DNA from: Mastigocoleus testarum BC008
Lineage (GTDB): Bacteria > Cyanobacteriota > Cyanobacteriia > Cyanobacteriales > Nostocaceae
Assembly: GCF_001456025.1 (NCBI RefSeq)
Contig: NZ_LMTZ01000136.1
Location: 1-51,497 of the forward strand
Direction of reading: 5' to 3'
Length of the DNA stretch: 51,497 nt
The notes under the pieces are model-generated. The model worked only from the letters and a program-made list of their open reading frames with translations. It had not been told where the DNA came from and searched no databases. Shown piece by piece: positions 18,218 to 27,462 of this stretch; position 1 is the first letter of the stretch, and each line of letters starts with the position of its first letter. The position numbers and the translations under genes were made by a program.

Positions 18218-19621
18218 TTAATCCAGTGGTTTCATAGATAAAACTGGTTCATCTTCACGTTCAATACCTCTTTCAAAACCAGCAGCAGCAGCTCTTGCAC
18301 GACCAGCATGCCACAGGTGACCTACCAAAAACAGTAATGCAAAGATAAAGTGGAAAGAAGCTAGCCAGGTACGAGGTCCAACAAAATTAAAGGAGTTAAG
18401 TTCCGTGGCTAAACCACCTACTGAATTCAAAGAGCCGATAGGAGCATGAGTCATGTACTCAGCAGCCCGACGAATTTGCCAAGGTTGAATATCATGCTCT
18501 AACTTGTCTATATCTAGACCATTGGGACCACGTAATGGCTCTAACCACGGTGCTCTGACATCCCAAAAGCGCATAGTTTCAGCCCCAAAGATGATTTCTC
18601 CTGAAGGCGATCGCTGTAAATATTTTCCTAAACCGGTAGGACCTTGAGCCCCAGCAACACTAGCCCCTAACTTTTGGTCGCGTACAATAAAATTTAACAC
18701 TTGGGCAGTAGCAGCTTCACCAACGGTAGGACCATAAAACTCACTGGGATAAGCGGTATTGTTAAACCAGATAAACATCGCTGCAATAAAAGCTTGTCCG
18801 GCGACATTGCCTAAACTTTGGGAAAGGTAAGCTTCACCAGACCAGATAAAGACTCTATGGGTCCACTTAAATGGCTTAGTTACGATGTGCCAAATACCAC
18901 CTAGGATCAGAATTCCGCCCATCCAAATATGACCGCCTACTAAATCCTCCAGGTTGTTAACGCTGACAATGTTACCTTGACCACCAGTAATATTTCTGAA
19001 CACATAACCAAAAATGATTCTTGGATCAAGGGTGGGATTGGTCACAAAGCGCACTTCACCGCCTCCTGGAGCCCAAGTGTCATATAAACCACCCCAAAAC
19101 ATTGCTTTACATACAAGTAATAAAGCGCCTACACCAAGAGCAATCAAGTGATATCCAAGAATACTGGTGACTTTGTCTTTATCACTCCAATCAAAATTGA
19201 AAAAACCTGCTAGCTTTTCGGGACCTTTGATTGAGTGATAAATGCCACCAAAACCCAAGACAGCAGACCCAATAAGATGGATTACAGCAATGGCAAAAAA
19301 TGGGAAAGTGCTTATTACTTCACCTCCATGTCCCACACCAAAACCAAGAGTTGCAATGTGGGGCATTAAAATTAAGCCCTGTTCGTACATGGGCTTATCT
19401 GGAATATAGTGAGCAACCTCGAACAACAGCATTGCTCCAGCCCAAAAAGCAATTATTCCGGCGTGAGCAACATGAGCTCCTAAGAAGCGCCCAGATAAGT
19501 TGATGAAACGGGCATTACCAGCCCACCAGGCATATCCAGTAGATGCTTGATCGCGACCTTCGCTCTCAGGCGGACTGATAGTCGTGGTATTCGTAGCTGA
19601 ACTTTCAAAAGGTGTTTCCAT
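18218..19621 (-). CDS. psbC2: Photosystem II CP43, far-red paralog (PsbC2)
   Basis: 467 aa. GYAWWAGNARFINLSGRFLG, the membrane helices with His pairs, GGHIWMG, WSGEAYLSQSLG and FLVGHLWHAGRARAAAAGFE identify CP43, the core antenna next to D1. The lumenal loop keeps RAPWLEPLRGPNG, which contains the Glu354 and Arg357 (standard numbering) that touch the Mn4CaO5 cluster, so it can serve an oxygen-evolving PSII. In most cyanobacteria psbC overlaps the end of psbD; here the ATG at 19621 is 206 bp past the psbD3 stop, and heptad and palindromic repeats fill the gap. No clear Shine-Dalgarno precedes it. Confidence 0.95.
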   Translation of the reverse strand: METPFESSATNTTTISPPESEGRDQASTGYAWWAGNARFINLSGRFLGAHVAHAGIIAFWAGAMLLFEVAHYIPDKPMYEQGLILMPHIATLGFGVGHGGEVISTFPFFAIAVIHLIGSAVLGFGGIYHSIKGPEKLAGFFNFDWSDKDKVTSILGYHLIALGVGALLLVCKAMFWGGLYDTWAPGGGEVRFVTNPTLDPRIIFGYVFRNITGGQGNIVSVNNLEDLVGGHIWMGGILILGGIWHIVTKPFKWTHRVFIWSGEAYLSQSLGNVAGQAFIAAMFIWFNNTAYPSEFYGPTVGEAATAQVLNFIVRDQKLGASVAGAQGPTGLGKYLQRSPSGEIIFGAETMRFWDVRAPWLEPLRGPNGLDIDKLEHDIQPWQIRRAAEYMTHAPIGSLNSVGGLATELNSFNFVGPRTWLASFHFIFALLFLVGHLWHAGRARAAAAGFERGIEREDEPVLSMKPLD

Positions 19622-19630
19622 TGTTATTAA

Positions 19631-19720
19631 GCGATTAGGGATTAGTGATTAGGGATTAGGGATTAGGGATTAGGGATTAGGGATTGCACTGCGTGCCGCC
19701 GCAAGCGGCATATAGCGATT
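19631..19720. repeat. GATTAGG heptad array plus palindromic element between psbD3 and psbC2
   Basis: Tandem GATTAGG units run from 19631 to 19685. They are followed by GCACTGCGTGCCGCCGCAAG and GCGGCATATAG, a small palindrome with TGCCGC/GCGGCA arms. Nearly the same composite (GGGATTAGGGAT then GCACTGC, TGCCGCCGCAAGCGGCATAT) lies between chlF and psaA2 at 35111-35162. Confidence 0.85.
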
Positions 19721-19827
19721 GGGATGGGTCATGGGGTGGGGAGGCATAGGAGATAAAAATAGTTACCAATACCTACTCCCCAATCCCCATTCATCGTAAG
19801 GTGCGGGCGTACCCCAATCGCCATCCC

Positions 19828-20886
19828 CTAAAGTGCATTTCCGCGAGGTAATACTTCTTCGGGGAATTGGAAGTTTTGGTGGGGTTGGTCTTGTGGAGCC
19901 ATCCAAGCCCTGACGCCCTCATTCAGGAGAATGTTTTTGGTGTAGAATGTCTCAAACTCTGGATCTTCAGCGGCTCTTAACTCTTGGCTGATAAAATCAT
20001 ATGCTCGTAAATTAAAGGCTAAACCCGCCATTCCAATTGCACTCATCCACAAACCGGTCACTGGTACAAACAGCATGAAAAAGTGCAACCATCGCTTATT
20101 GGAAAATGCAATTCCAAAAATCTGCGACCAAAAACGGTTAGCAGTAACAAAGGAATAAGTTTCTTCTGCTTGAGTTGCACTAAAAGCACCGAAAGTATTG
20201 AAATTTCTACCATCTTTGAAGAGGGTATTTTCCACTGTTGCACCGTGAATAGCACATAATAAAGCACCACCTAATACACCTGCTACGCCCATCATATGGA
20301 ACGGGTTGAGCGTATAGTTATGGAAACCTTGGAAGAATAGCAAGAAACGGAAAATTGCGGCTACCCCAAAACTGGGAGCAAAAAACCAGCTAGATTGACC
20401 TAATGGATAAACCAAAAATACAGAAACAAAAACGGCAATAGGTGCAGAAAATGCGATCGCATTATACGGTCGAAGACGCACAAGTCTGGCAATCTCAAAT
20501 TGTCGCAGCATAAAGCCGATTAAACCAAAAGCACCATGGAAGGCGACAAAATTCCATAATCCACCAAGTTGACACCAGCGGGTAAAATCTCCCTGTGCTT
20601 CTGGTCCCCATAATAATAGTAAGGAGTGATCTAGACTATCGGGGGGGGTAGAAACAGCTGCGGTAAGGAAATTACAACCCTCTATGTAAGAACTGACAAT
20701 ACCATGGGTGTACCAAGAAGTTACGAAGGTTGTACCGGTAAACCAAGCCCCAATAGACAAGTAAGCACAGGGGAACAATAAAAGACCAGACCAACCGATG
20801 AAAACAAAGCGATCGCGTTTGAGCCAGTCATCGAGGATGCCAAACCATCCTAAACCAGTCTGACTGCGTCTAAGAGCTACAGTCAT
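19828..20886 (-). CDS. psbD3: Photosystem II D2 protein, far-red paralog (PsbD3)
   Basis: 352 aa, the standard D2 length. WFGILDDWLKRDRFVFIGWSG, LVYPLGQSSWFFAPSFGVAA (TyrD Tyr160 in VYP), FHNYTLNPFHMMGVAGVLGG (P680 His) and GLWMSAIGMAGLAFNLRAYDF are all canonical. It forms the PSII reaction centre with D1. AAGGA lies 8 nt before the ATG. It follows the apcD paralog at 21146-21667 and precedes psbC2. Confidence 0.95.
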   Translation of the reverse strand: MTVALRRSQTGLGWFGILDDWLKRDRFVFIGWSGLLLFPCAYLSIGAWFTGTTFVTSWYTHGIVSSYIEGCNFLTAAVSTPPDSLDHSLLLLWGPEAQGDFTRWCQLGGLWNFVAFHGAFGLIGFMLRQFEIARLVRLRPYNAIAFSAPIAVFVSVFLVYPLGQSSWFFAPSFGVAAIFRFLLFFQGFHNYTLNPFHMMGVAGVLGGALLCAIHGATVENTLFKDGRNFNTFGAFSATQAEETYSFVTANRFWSQIFGIAFSNKRWLHFFMLFVPVTGLWMSAIGMAGLAFNLRAYDFISQELRAAEDPEFETFYTKNILLNEGVRAWMAPQDQPHQNFQFPEEVLPRGNAL

Positions 20887-21145
20887 ATTATTTTTCCTTT
20901 TTTTGTAATAGTGAGTAGTGAGTGGTGAGTAATAAGTAACAAGTAATGAGTAATGAGTGGTGAAAGGTGTTCGCGGATCCGCTCTCAGCTACGCTAAGAG
21001 CTTGAAAAGCACCGAAAGTGAACAGCATCGGCGCAGCTTAGGGCGTGGCGTTAGCCATAGGTTGAGTGAATATAAAACCTAATCGCCAATCCCCAGTCGC
21101 CATTCGCCGTTAGGCGCGGGCTCACCCCAGTCCCCAATCCCCACA
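20887..21145. repeat. Repeat-filled gap between apcD paralog and psbD3
   Basis: Degenerate GTGAGTA/TAATGAG heptads run at 20911-20962. GC-rich palindromic repeats follow at about 20975-21060 (CTCAGCTACGCTAAGAG). No coding frame. The gap breaks what would otherwise be tight gene spacing. Confidence 0.7.
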
Positions 21146-21667
21146 TCACCAATCCGGATTACCATCGTTTACAAAGTAAGGGGTACCGGGTAGAGCAAGG
21201 GCTTGAATTATGTGGTCAAAATAAGGGATAACGAAAGCTGCATCGTCATCACCTAAAAGTTCTCGTGCTTCTTCTTTAATACAGCACAATGCTTCTACCC
21301 AATTAGCCAAGGGTATACCTAAAGATTTGTACATTTCTTTCATGCCGACAATGCCAATTTCTGTTAATGGCTGTTCGTTACCAGCCAAAACACAATAAGC
21401 AACTAAACGAATATACCAACCTTGATCGCGCTGACATGAAGATGTCTTTCTCATATTGCCACTATTACTGGGGGTATTAGGACACACCTTCCAGAATCTA
21501 TTACTACCTCTTTCTACCAAGCGCCTTTGGTTTTTCGCCAAAGTTGTAGCAATTCGAATTCGCTGCGTCCCGGAGTGACAAAATTTTTGAATCATGTGAA
21601 TTTCGCCGGGACTAGGATAACGCAGTTCTTCGTCAGCATTAAGAATGACTTGTTTAACTATACTCAT
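21146..21667 (-). CDS. Far-red allophycocyanin alpha subunit, ApcD-type (possibly ApcD3)
   Basis: 173 aa from MSIVKQVILNADEELRYPSP. It is a phycobiliprotein alpha subunit of the allophycocyanin family, with the chromophore Cys in SSCQRDQGWYIRLVAYCVLAG. It has an unusual C-terminal extension (GTPYFVNDGNPDW), making it about 12 residues longer than its two paralogs in the window. The ATG at 21667 has GAGG 8 nt upstream and overlaps the end of apcE2 by 14 bp, which implies translational coupling; a frame four codons longer is possible but less likely. FaRLiP clusters carry ApcD2, ApcD3 and ApcD5; which of these it is cannot be fixed by eye. Confidence 0.9.
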   Translation of the reverse strand: MSIVKQVILNADEELRYPSPGEIHMIQKFCHSGTQRIRIATTLAKNQRRLVERGSNRFWKVCPNTPSNSGNMRKTSSCQRDQGWYIRLVAYCVLAGNEQPLTEIGIVGMKEMYKSLGIPLANWVEALCCIKEEARELLGDDDAAFVIPYFDHIIQALALPGTPYFVNDGNPDW

Positions 21668-24017
21668 AATTATCCTCATTTTGAGAGCCAGTATTTTGAG
21701 AATCGGTTATTGGCTCTTGGAACTGCGTCATGCTTTGTGCTACTAACTCTGATTTTGAGTTGTTGGATACATGTTCGGAGTTTTGCTGTTGCATGTCAGC
21801 AAATTCTGACCAGAAAAGTTGTTTTGGGACATTGCGATGCTTGGGAATAAATGCATCCAGTTCAGATGGTGATGAAACGGAGGATTTAGCCTGTAAATTT
21901 ACAGTTACAGCCTCAACCGATCGAGAACGGCGCATTGCAAAACCTCTGGGTGTAACATAACGCTCATGAGGAACTGTATTTTCCCCAAAAACTTCTATAT
22001 ATTCGGGGTTGTTGATAATTTCATCTATCAGAACGTAAAATCCTTTGGTAGCACAAATATCATAGTAGCGATTCATTTCTTCTCGTCCATAGGTAGGACG
22101 ACCTAACAAACGTCGATGAATATATTCAATTGCTTTAGTAATGTAGAGTTTTTCCCAATACATCTGACGAAACCAATTAGACTTAGCTAACTGACGGATA
22201 AACTCCCGCATTGTAATTTCGCCACCCTTGAGCTTGGTCTCTGCAGTTGCTAAACGTTGACCTTCTAATAACTCACGCCCAAATACCTGTCGATAAGCTC
22301 CTCTAATTACCGCTTCGGGTGAATGTCTGGCTAAACTTACACTAAGTTCTTGTTGCTTTTTATTATTAACTGTATCATCTGATTTTTGGCTATCTTGTAG
22401 AGAATGAACAAAAAACTTCTCTACATGTTCTAGCTTCATTACTCTTCCCAAAGAACCTGGTACTTTGCAATAGTTGGTCTGATTTGCATTCTGAACCGGC
22501 GAAGCGCAATTAATCAAAATCCGACGAGTATCTTTGTTAAAGAATGCAGGTTCGGGATGAGGGTTCCGGGTTTCTTGAGGAAAGATTGCACCAAATTGAA
22601 TTTCTAATGGGTCATTACCACAACCATAAGGGTGATGATCGGGTAATGGTTTTTGATATTTAGCAAACAGTGTGACAAACTGGGGAACTTTACGAACGGG
22701 TGCACTATACTTGAATAAATCTATTTGCGGACCCCAATTACGACATTCCTGAGCTTCTTGACCCAAACCACGCAAATATGGTACTGTCTCCTCACCAAAA
22801 TAATCGCTGTATTCTTGGCAATCTACCAAAGTATCTACCAGTTTAGGTAAACCACCTTTGGTTATAACTGCAAAATATTCTTGAAACTCTGTTAAAGAAC
22901 TTAAGCCACGACCTAAAAAGTGACGTATCGCCAGTTCTATAATACGACTGATTGTATAAGGCTCATAAAAAAGTGTCCGGTAGAGGCGAGATTTACCCAG
23001 CCTCCGAACAAACTCTTTCATGGAGATTTGTCCACCCTTAAGTTGAGATTCTAGTTCAGTACCAGGAAAAGCATATGTTGCAGTAATGTCACGCTCAAAA
23101 ACTTGACGATAAGCGGCTGTTATAACTACTTGCTTTTCCGTTTCCGGTAGAACCGACTTCATAACAAATTTTGGTCGGTGTTGGGATGCGATCGCATAAC
23201 TTTCAGGTAAGACCAAACCTTGCTGCTCATTGGAAACTCCAATCCTAAGTTTGACTGGAGGTTTTTCCTCAAGATACTCGGAAATCAAAACATCAAAATA
23301 ATACTTAATAACGTTTGTCGCCTCAGTATTATCCTGTAAATAACTAACCGAGATCCGCCGCATTTCCTTGAGAGCAACAACGGTAGCTTCCGTTATATCT
23401 TCTGGCATTACTCCACGTAAGCCTCGGACATTAACTGTGAGAATGCTAGGGTCCCCAGCAACAATGGCGTAGGTAATGTAACGCAAAAACCATGACAAGT
23501 CTCGCATAGACCTTTTCATTCTTTTTGGTCCATAGCGAGAAATATTGATAAAGCGAAAACCACCAGGAAGTGGATCTCTGTCAGTAAAAAGTGTTCGTGC
23601 TTGTTCCCACCAAGCTCTAACAGGAGCAAAAATATTTGGAGCTTTAATTAGTTTGAGACGTTCTTTAACTGGAACAACACGATTCCTGATTGCCGCAGTG
23701 AGATAATCTTCACCAACATAGTAACCCGAACCTGGCATCGCTACCTGTTCTTGAGGCTTTTCTAGATAATCCATTGGCGAACCGCCAACAAAAATACGGT
23801 TTGCCCCAGCAGACACTATTTCATCTGAATTATTAGTTAAGATTGCAGCAATTTCCAATCGTAGCTCACCAGAACTAAAAAAAGACTTTAGTTCTTGAAA
23901 CTCAGTACGTGTTAAGCAACGGTCTCTTTGTTCCGCTTGAGAAATAACTGCAATAGGTAAAGTCTGATATTGTTGTGGATGGATAACTGGGCTACCACCA
24001 CTTACTTTTACACTCAT
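21654..24017 (-). CDS. apcE2: Far-red phycobilisome core-membrane linker ApcE2
   Basis: 787 aa. An N-terminal phycobilin-binding domain with its loop (about 1-245) is followed by only two pfam00427-type linker repeats (about 285-410, AAYRQVFERDIT; and about 555-690, GAYRQVFGRELL), then a short tail. Normal ApcE has three or four, so this fits the bicylindrical far-red allophycocyanin core. The usual chromophore Cys is absent: the region reads RGVMPEDITEAT (about 201-211), like the VIPEDV-type motif of FaRLiP ApcE2, which binds phycocyanobilin non-covalently and shifts it to far-red. AAGGA precedes the ATG. It overlaps the next apcD gene by 14 bp. Confidence 0.95.
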   Translation of the reverse strand: MSVKVSGGSPVIHPQQYQTLPIAVISQAEQRDRCLTRTEFQELKSFFSSGELRLEIAAILTNNSDEIVSAGANRIFVGGSPMDYLEKPQEQVAMPGSGYYVGEDYLTAAIRNRVVPVKERLKLIKAPNIFAPVRAWWEQARTLFTDRDPLPGGFRFINISRYGPKRMKRSMRDLSWFLRYITYAIVAGDPSILTVNVRGLRGVMPEDITEATVVALKEMRRISVSYLQDNTEATNVIKYYFDVLISEYLEEKPPVKLRIGVSNEQQGLVLPESYAIASQHRPKFVMKSVLPETEKQVVITAAYRQVFERDITATYAFPGTELESQLKGGQISMKEFVRRLGKSRLYRTLFYEPYTISRIIELAIRHFLGRGLSSLTEFQEYFAVITKGGLPKLVDTLVDCQEYSDYFGEETVPYLRGLGQEAQECRNWGPQIDLFKYSAPVRKVPQFVTLFAKYQKPLPDHHPYGCGNDPLEIQFGAIFPQETRNPHPEPAFFNKDTRRILINCASPVQNANQTNYCKVPGSLGRVMKLEHVEKFFVHSLQDSQKSDDTVNNKKQQELSVSLARHSPEAVIRGAYRQVFGRELLEGQRLATAETKLKGGEITMREFIRQLAKSNWFRQMYWEKLYITKAIEYIHRRLLGRPTYGREEMNRYYDICATKGFYVLIDEIINNPEYIEVFGENTVPHERYVTPRGFAMRRSRSVEAVTVNLQAKSSVSSPSELDAFIPKHRNVPKQLFWSEFADMQQQNSEHVSNNSKSELVAQSMTQFQEPITDSQNTGSQNEDNYEYS

Positions 24018-24096
24018 TTAATTTTTCCTTTGTCACTTATCCCTTACCAATGTTCTCCCAATCCCTAGTCACTAATCCCTAGTCGCCAACTCCTAC

Positions 24097-24576
24097 TCAA
24101 GCCATCAATCCTTGGATCAAGTAGTCAAAATAAGGTGCAACTTCGGTGACATCTTTCAGAGATAAAAGTTCTAAAGAAGCTTCTTTGAGAGAACGAATAG
24201 CTTCAACTAAATTTGGGAGTGGAATTTCCAGGGATTCGTACATTTCCTTCACCCCAATAGTGCCGATTTTTGCCAAAGGTTCCACGTCTCCCACCACTAT
24301 AGAATAAGTAATCAGACGAACATACCAACTTTGGTCTCGCAAACATGAAGCCCTATAAGTTTTATTACCACTATTACTGGGTGTATCAGGACACCGTTCC
24401 CAAAATCTCAAACTGGCTTTTTCCACAATTTTTTGTTCATTTTCAGCGAGAATTGTGGCTAGACGAATCCGAGAAAGTCCACTTTCGTAAAAATCTAGGA
24501 TTGCACTTAATTCTCCCGCATTTAGATAACGAGCTTCTCGGTCAGCTTGAGCAATTGATCTTGTAATGATGCTCAT
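24097..24576 (-). CDS. Far-red allophycocyanin alpha subunit, ApcD-type (possibly ApcD2)
   Basis: 159 aa: MSIITRSIAQADREARYLNA, SRIRLATILAENEQKIV, the chromophore Cys in RASCLRDQSWYVRLITY, and the C-terminal PYFDYLIQGLM helix. It is an allophycocyanin alpha-like subunit of the red-shifted ApcD class that builds the far-red core with ApcB2 and ApcE2. AGGAT lies 7 nt before the ATG. It lies 79 bp upstream of apcE2. Position suggests ApcD2, but the paralog number is inferred. Confidence 0.9.
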   Translation of the reverse strand: MSIITRSIAQADREARYLNAGELSAILDFYESGLSRIRLATILAENEQKIVEKASLRFWERCPDTPSNSGNKTYRASCLRDQSWYVRLITYSIVVGDVEPLAKIGTIGVKEMYESLEIPLPNLVEAIRSLKEASLELLSLKDVTEVAPYFDYLIQGLMA

Positions 24577-24662
24577 GACAATCCTACTTGTAGTGTGCTT
24601 ACAGTTGATATTTAGGTGTATTAACTATCAACTATTAACTGCTATAACAGTAGTCATCATTG

Positions 24663-24754
24663 TTAGGACATTTTTTCTTATCCGTTCCCTGTTTTGGTCA
24701 CGATTCACGCGTTCCCTGTTCCCCATTCCCTTTTTACCAAAAATAATGTCCTAA
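24663..24754. repeat. MITE-like element with 10-bp terminal inverted repeats
   Basis: Perfect arms TTAGGACATT (24663-24672) and AATGTCCTAA (24745-24754) enclose about 72 bp with the repeated motif GTTCCCTGTT. It sits between apcB2 and the apcD paralog. It may be a small non-autonomous insertion or a long RNA stem; no clear target duplication is visible. Confidence 0.6.
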
Positions 24755-24805
24755 CTTATATGTCCATTGCTATAAAAAGATTTGTGGCTTAACTAAAAAT
24801 ACTTT

Positions 24806-25291
24806 TCAACTTAGACCAGCAGCAATGTAATCAAAGTAAACACCCATTTCTTTACCAGCTTCAGCACCTAGCATACTACCGACAACTTCTTTCATCGCTT
24901 GCACTGCTCGGATAGTTCCACCAACGGGAACTCCCAGAGAATTATAAGTTTCCCTTAAGCCATTAAGGATACGTTCATCTAAAATTGAAACATCACCAGC
25001 TAACATGGCATAAGTCGCATAGCGCAGAAAATAGTCTAAGTCACGTACGCAAGCAGCGTAACGACGACAAGTGTACATATTTCCACCAGGAGCTGTAATA
25101 TCTGTGTAAAGCAAGGACTTAGCAACAGTCTGAGTTACGATATTTTTAGCATTAGCGCTGACAACAGTAGCAGATCGCGCCCGCATGTCACCAGTATGGA
25201 AATAGTGTTCTAATTTCTCCAAGGAAGTATTATCTAGATATTTGCCTTGAACGTCAGAAGAATTAATCAAAGCAGTAATTGCATCTTGCAT
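24806..25291 (-). CDS. apcB2: Far-red allophycocyanin beta subunit ApcB2
   Basis: 161 aa: MQDAITALINSSDVQGKYLD, then TAPGGNMYTCRRYAACVRDLDYFLRYATYAMLAGD. The Asn and Cys of GGNMY..CVRDLDYF are the methylated-Asn and chromophore-Cys region typical of allophycocyanin beta. This is the only beta subunit in the cluster, so it must pair with all three ApcD-type alphas. The Shine-Dalgarno is weak (GGAAAA). It lies 169 bp after the first apcD paralog, and the gap carries CTGACTC heptads. Confidence 0.93.
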   Translation of the reverse strand: MQDAITALINSSDVQGKYLDNTSLEKLEHYFHTGDMRARSATVVSANAKNIVTQTVAKSLLYTDITAPGGNMYTCRRYAACVRDLDYFLRYATYAMLAGDVSILDERILNGLRETYNSLGVPVGGTIRAVQAMKEVVGSMLGAEAGKEMGVYFDYIAAGLS

Positions 25292-25385
25292 AATCTAAAT
25301 TTTCCAAACGAAGTTTTTACAGTGTATTGCAAATCAATCAGGTACAGGATCAATTCTTCATTACCATATATAAAAAAGTTTTAAA

Positions 25386-25419
<34 letters not shown>

Positions 25420-25460
25420 ATTCTGCTATGTATTCTGAGTTAAAGATTAGGAATCAAAAA

Positions 25461-25937
25461 TTAAGAAAGAGCCTGAATTATATAGTCAAAATAAGGTCCT
25501 ACTTCAACTGCATCTTCTTCACTCATCATTGATACAGCTTCTTCTTTGACGCAACGCATAGCCTCAACTAAATTTCTCAATGGTATCTCTAAATTGTTGT
25601 ACATTTCTTTAATGCCAACAGTACCAATTTCTTCAAGGGGTTTTTCACTACCAGCCAAGATTGAATAAGCTACTAAGCGTACATACCATCCCTGGTCGCG
25701 CTGACAAGAAGCTGTTTTACGTTCGTTACCGCTATTACTTGGAGTATTAGGACAGCGTTCCCAAAATCTCATACTGCCGTTTTGGACAATTTGTTGCTCA
25801 TTGTCTGCCAATATTTTGGCAATCCGAATTCTCTGATCTCCCGTTTTTAAGAAGTCTTGAAATATTCTTAATTCTTTAGGAGCAGGATATCGGGCTTCAC
25901 TATCAGCATTAAGAATCAATTCGGTGACAACGCTCAT
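25461..25937 (-). CDS. Far-red allophycocyanin alpha subunit, ApcD-type (possibly ApcD5)
   Basis: 158 aa: MSVVTELILNADSEARYPAP, QRIRIAKILADNEQQIV, the chromophore Cys in TASCQRDQGWYVRLVAYSILAG, and the end PYFDYIIQALS. It is the first phycobiliprotein gene of the arm, directly after psbA3. AAGGAGTAAGTA precedes the ATG, a good ribosome site. It is very similar in motif content to the other two ApcD-type proteins here, pointing to duplication within the cluster. The number (D5) is a guess from gene order. Confidence 0.9.
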   Translation of the reverse strand: MSVVTELILNADSEARYPAPKELRIFQDFLKTGDQRIRIAKILADNEQQIVQNGSMRFWERCPNTPSNSGNERKTASCQRDQGWYVRLVAYSILAGSEKPLEEIGTVGIKEMYNNLEIPLRNLVEAMRCVKEEAVSMMSEEDAVEVGPYFDYIIQALS

Positions 25938-26367
25938 TACTTACTCCTTATTATTTATTGATTATTAGTTGTTGGTTATTAGTCATTAGTTGTTTCTACT
26001 GACTAATAACTTGATATGAAGGTGAATAGCGGGACATAGACAACAAAAAAGTGAGAAACAGCCTCAAAGCGAGTCATGACAAAGGATTAACTTCAAAGTG
26101 CTAAAAATTGCTCTTAATCGCTCAGAACTTAGCGCAGCTAGAGTTTGCGGCGTCGGTGTAAGCGTCCAGTGTGGCTTTAGCAATAACCTAGATATATTCA
26201 GAAAACAATCAATTGACGTAAAACCATTGATTTATGAAGCTTTGAGACTGTTTTTTGAATGAAAAATGTCCAGGTCCCGATAGGTAAGGGATAAAAGCAA
26301 GGTGAGAGGGAGAAGTAGGGAAAAATTTGCAATTAAATTCTCCCTTCTTCTTCTCTTTTACTTACCT
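25938..26367. other. Gap between psbA3 and the first apcD paralog
   Basis: 430 bp with no gene. TTATTAG-type heptads lie at 25951-25993 and a GC-richer palindromic repeat at about 26125-26165 (CTTAGCGCAGCTAG). It probably contains an internal promoter for the phycobiliprotein genes, since no terminator of quality follows psbA3. Confidence 0.5.
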
Positions 26368-27462
26368 TTAAGAAGCGGCTAATGCTGGAGCTTTGAAGGA
26401 AACATTTACAGGAACAGCTTCACCACAAGCAAGATCGAGTGGAAAATTGTGAGCATTCCGTTCGTGCATCACTTCAAAGCCCAGATTTGCTCGATTTAAT
26501 AGATCGGCCCAACTAGGAAGTACCCGACCCTCTGAATCAAGAATCGAATTATTAAAGTTGAATCCGTTCAGGTTGAATGCCATGGTACTGATACCTATAG
26601 CAGTCGCCCAAATGCAAATTACAGGCCAAGCCGCAAGAAAGAAATGTAATGAGCGACTATTGTTGAAGCTAGCATATTGGAATATCAGACGACCAAAATA
26701 GCCATGTGCTGCAACAATGTTGTATGTTTCTTGCTCTTGTCCAAATTTGTAACCATAGTTTTGGGATTCTGATTCAGTAGTCTCCCGTACAATACTAGAG
26801 GTGACAAGAGAACCGTGCATTGCACAGAATAAGGACCCTCCAAGTACTCCAGCGACTCCTAACATATGAAAAGGATTCATAAGGATGTTATGTTCGGCTT
26901 GGAAGACAAACATGAAGTTAAAGGTGCCGCTTATACCCATAGGTAAACCATCAGAGAAGCTACCTTGTCCGATGGGATAAATCAGGAATACTGATGTAGT
27001 TGCGGCAAGTGGAGCACTATAAGCAACAGCAATCCACGGACGCATACCCAAACGGTAAGAAAGCTCCCACTCCCGACCCATATAGCAAGCAAGGGCTGGG
27101 ATGTAATGAAAAGCTATCATCTGATATGGGCCGCCATTATATAGCCATTCATCCATGGAAGCAGCTTCCCAAATTGGGTAGAAGTGTAAGCCAATTGCAT
27201 TGGAGGTAGGTACGACCGCACCAGTAATAATATTGTTGCCATAAAGTAGCGAACCTGATAGTGGTTCGCGAATGCCGTCAATATCTACGGGTGGAGCTGC
27301 AATAAAGGCGATAATAAAAACGCAAGTGGAGACTCCCAGTAGAGGAATCATTAAAACCCCAAACCAACCTATATAAAGTCGATTTTCAGTACTAGTGACC
27401 CAATTACAGAACTTTTCCCATAGGGAAAGGGGTCTAGGCTGCTGTTGTGAAAATGTAGTCAT
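26368..27462 (-). CDS. psbA3: Photosystem II D1 protein, far-red paralog (PsbA3)
   Basis: 364 aa. It keeps what a water-oxidising D1 needs: TyrZ in IYPIGQGSFSDG with Asp170, Glu189/His190 in QAEHNIL, the P680 His in NPFHM, and the C-terminal MHERNAHNFPLDLA with His332, Glu333, His337, Asp342 and Ala344, followed by a cleavable tail. The position equivalent to His195 is Asn. The far-red assignment rests on cluster position and on the difference from standard D1 (ALACYMGREWELS, SDGLPMGISG). It is the first gene of the minus-strand arm and has a hairpin in its leader. Confidence 0.93.
   Translation of the reverse strand: MTTFSQQQPRPLSLWEKFCNWVTSTENRLYIGWFGVLMIPLLGVSTCVFIIAFIAAPPVDIDGIREPLSGSLLYGNNIITGAVVPTSNAIGLHFYPIWEAASMDEWLYNGGPYQMIAFHYIPALACYMGREWELSYRLGMRPWIAVAYSAPLAATTSVFLIYPIGQGSFSDGLPMGISGTFNFMFVFQAEHNILMNPFHMLGVAGVLGGSLFCAMHGSLVTSSIVRETTESESQNYGYKFGQEQETYNIVAAHGYFGRLIFQYASFNNSRSLHFFLAAWPVICIWATAIGISTMAFNLNGFNFNNSILDSEGRVLPSWADLLNRANLGFEVMHERNAHNFPLDLACGEAVPVNVSFKAPALAAS

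Noticed and set aside
19631..19685. CRISPR array
   Set aside because: Repeats are contiguous 7-mers without spacers, and no cas gene is present in the window.
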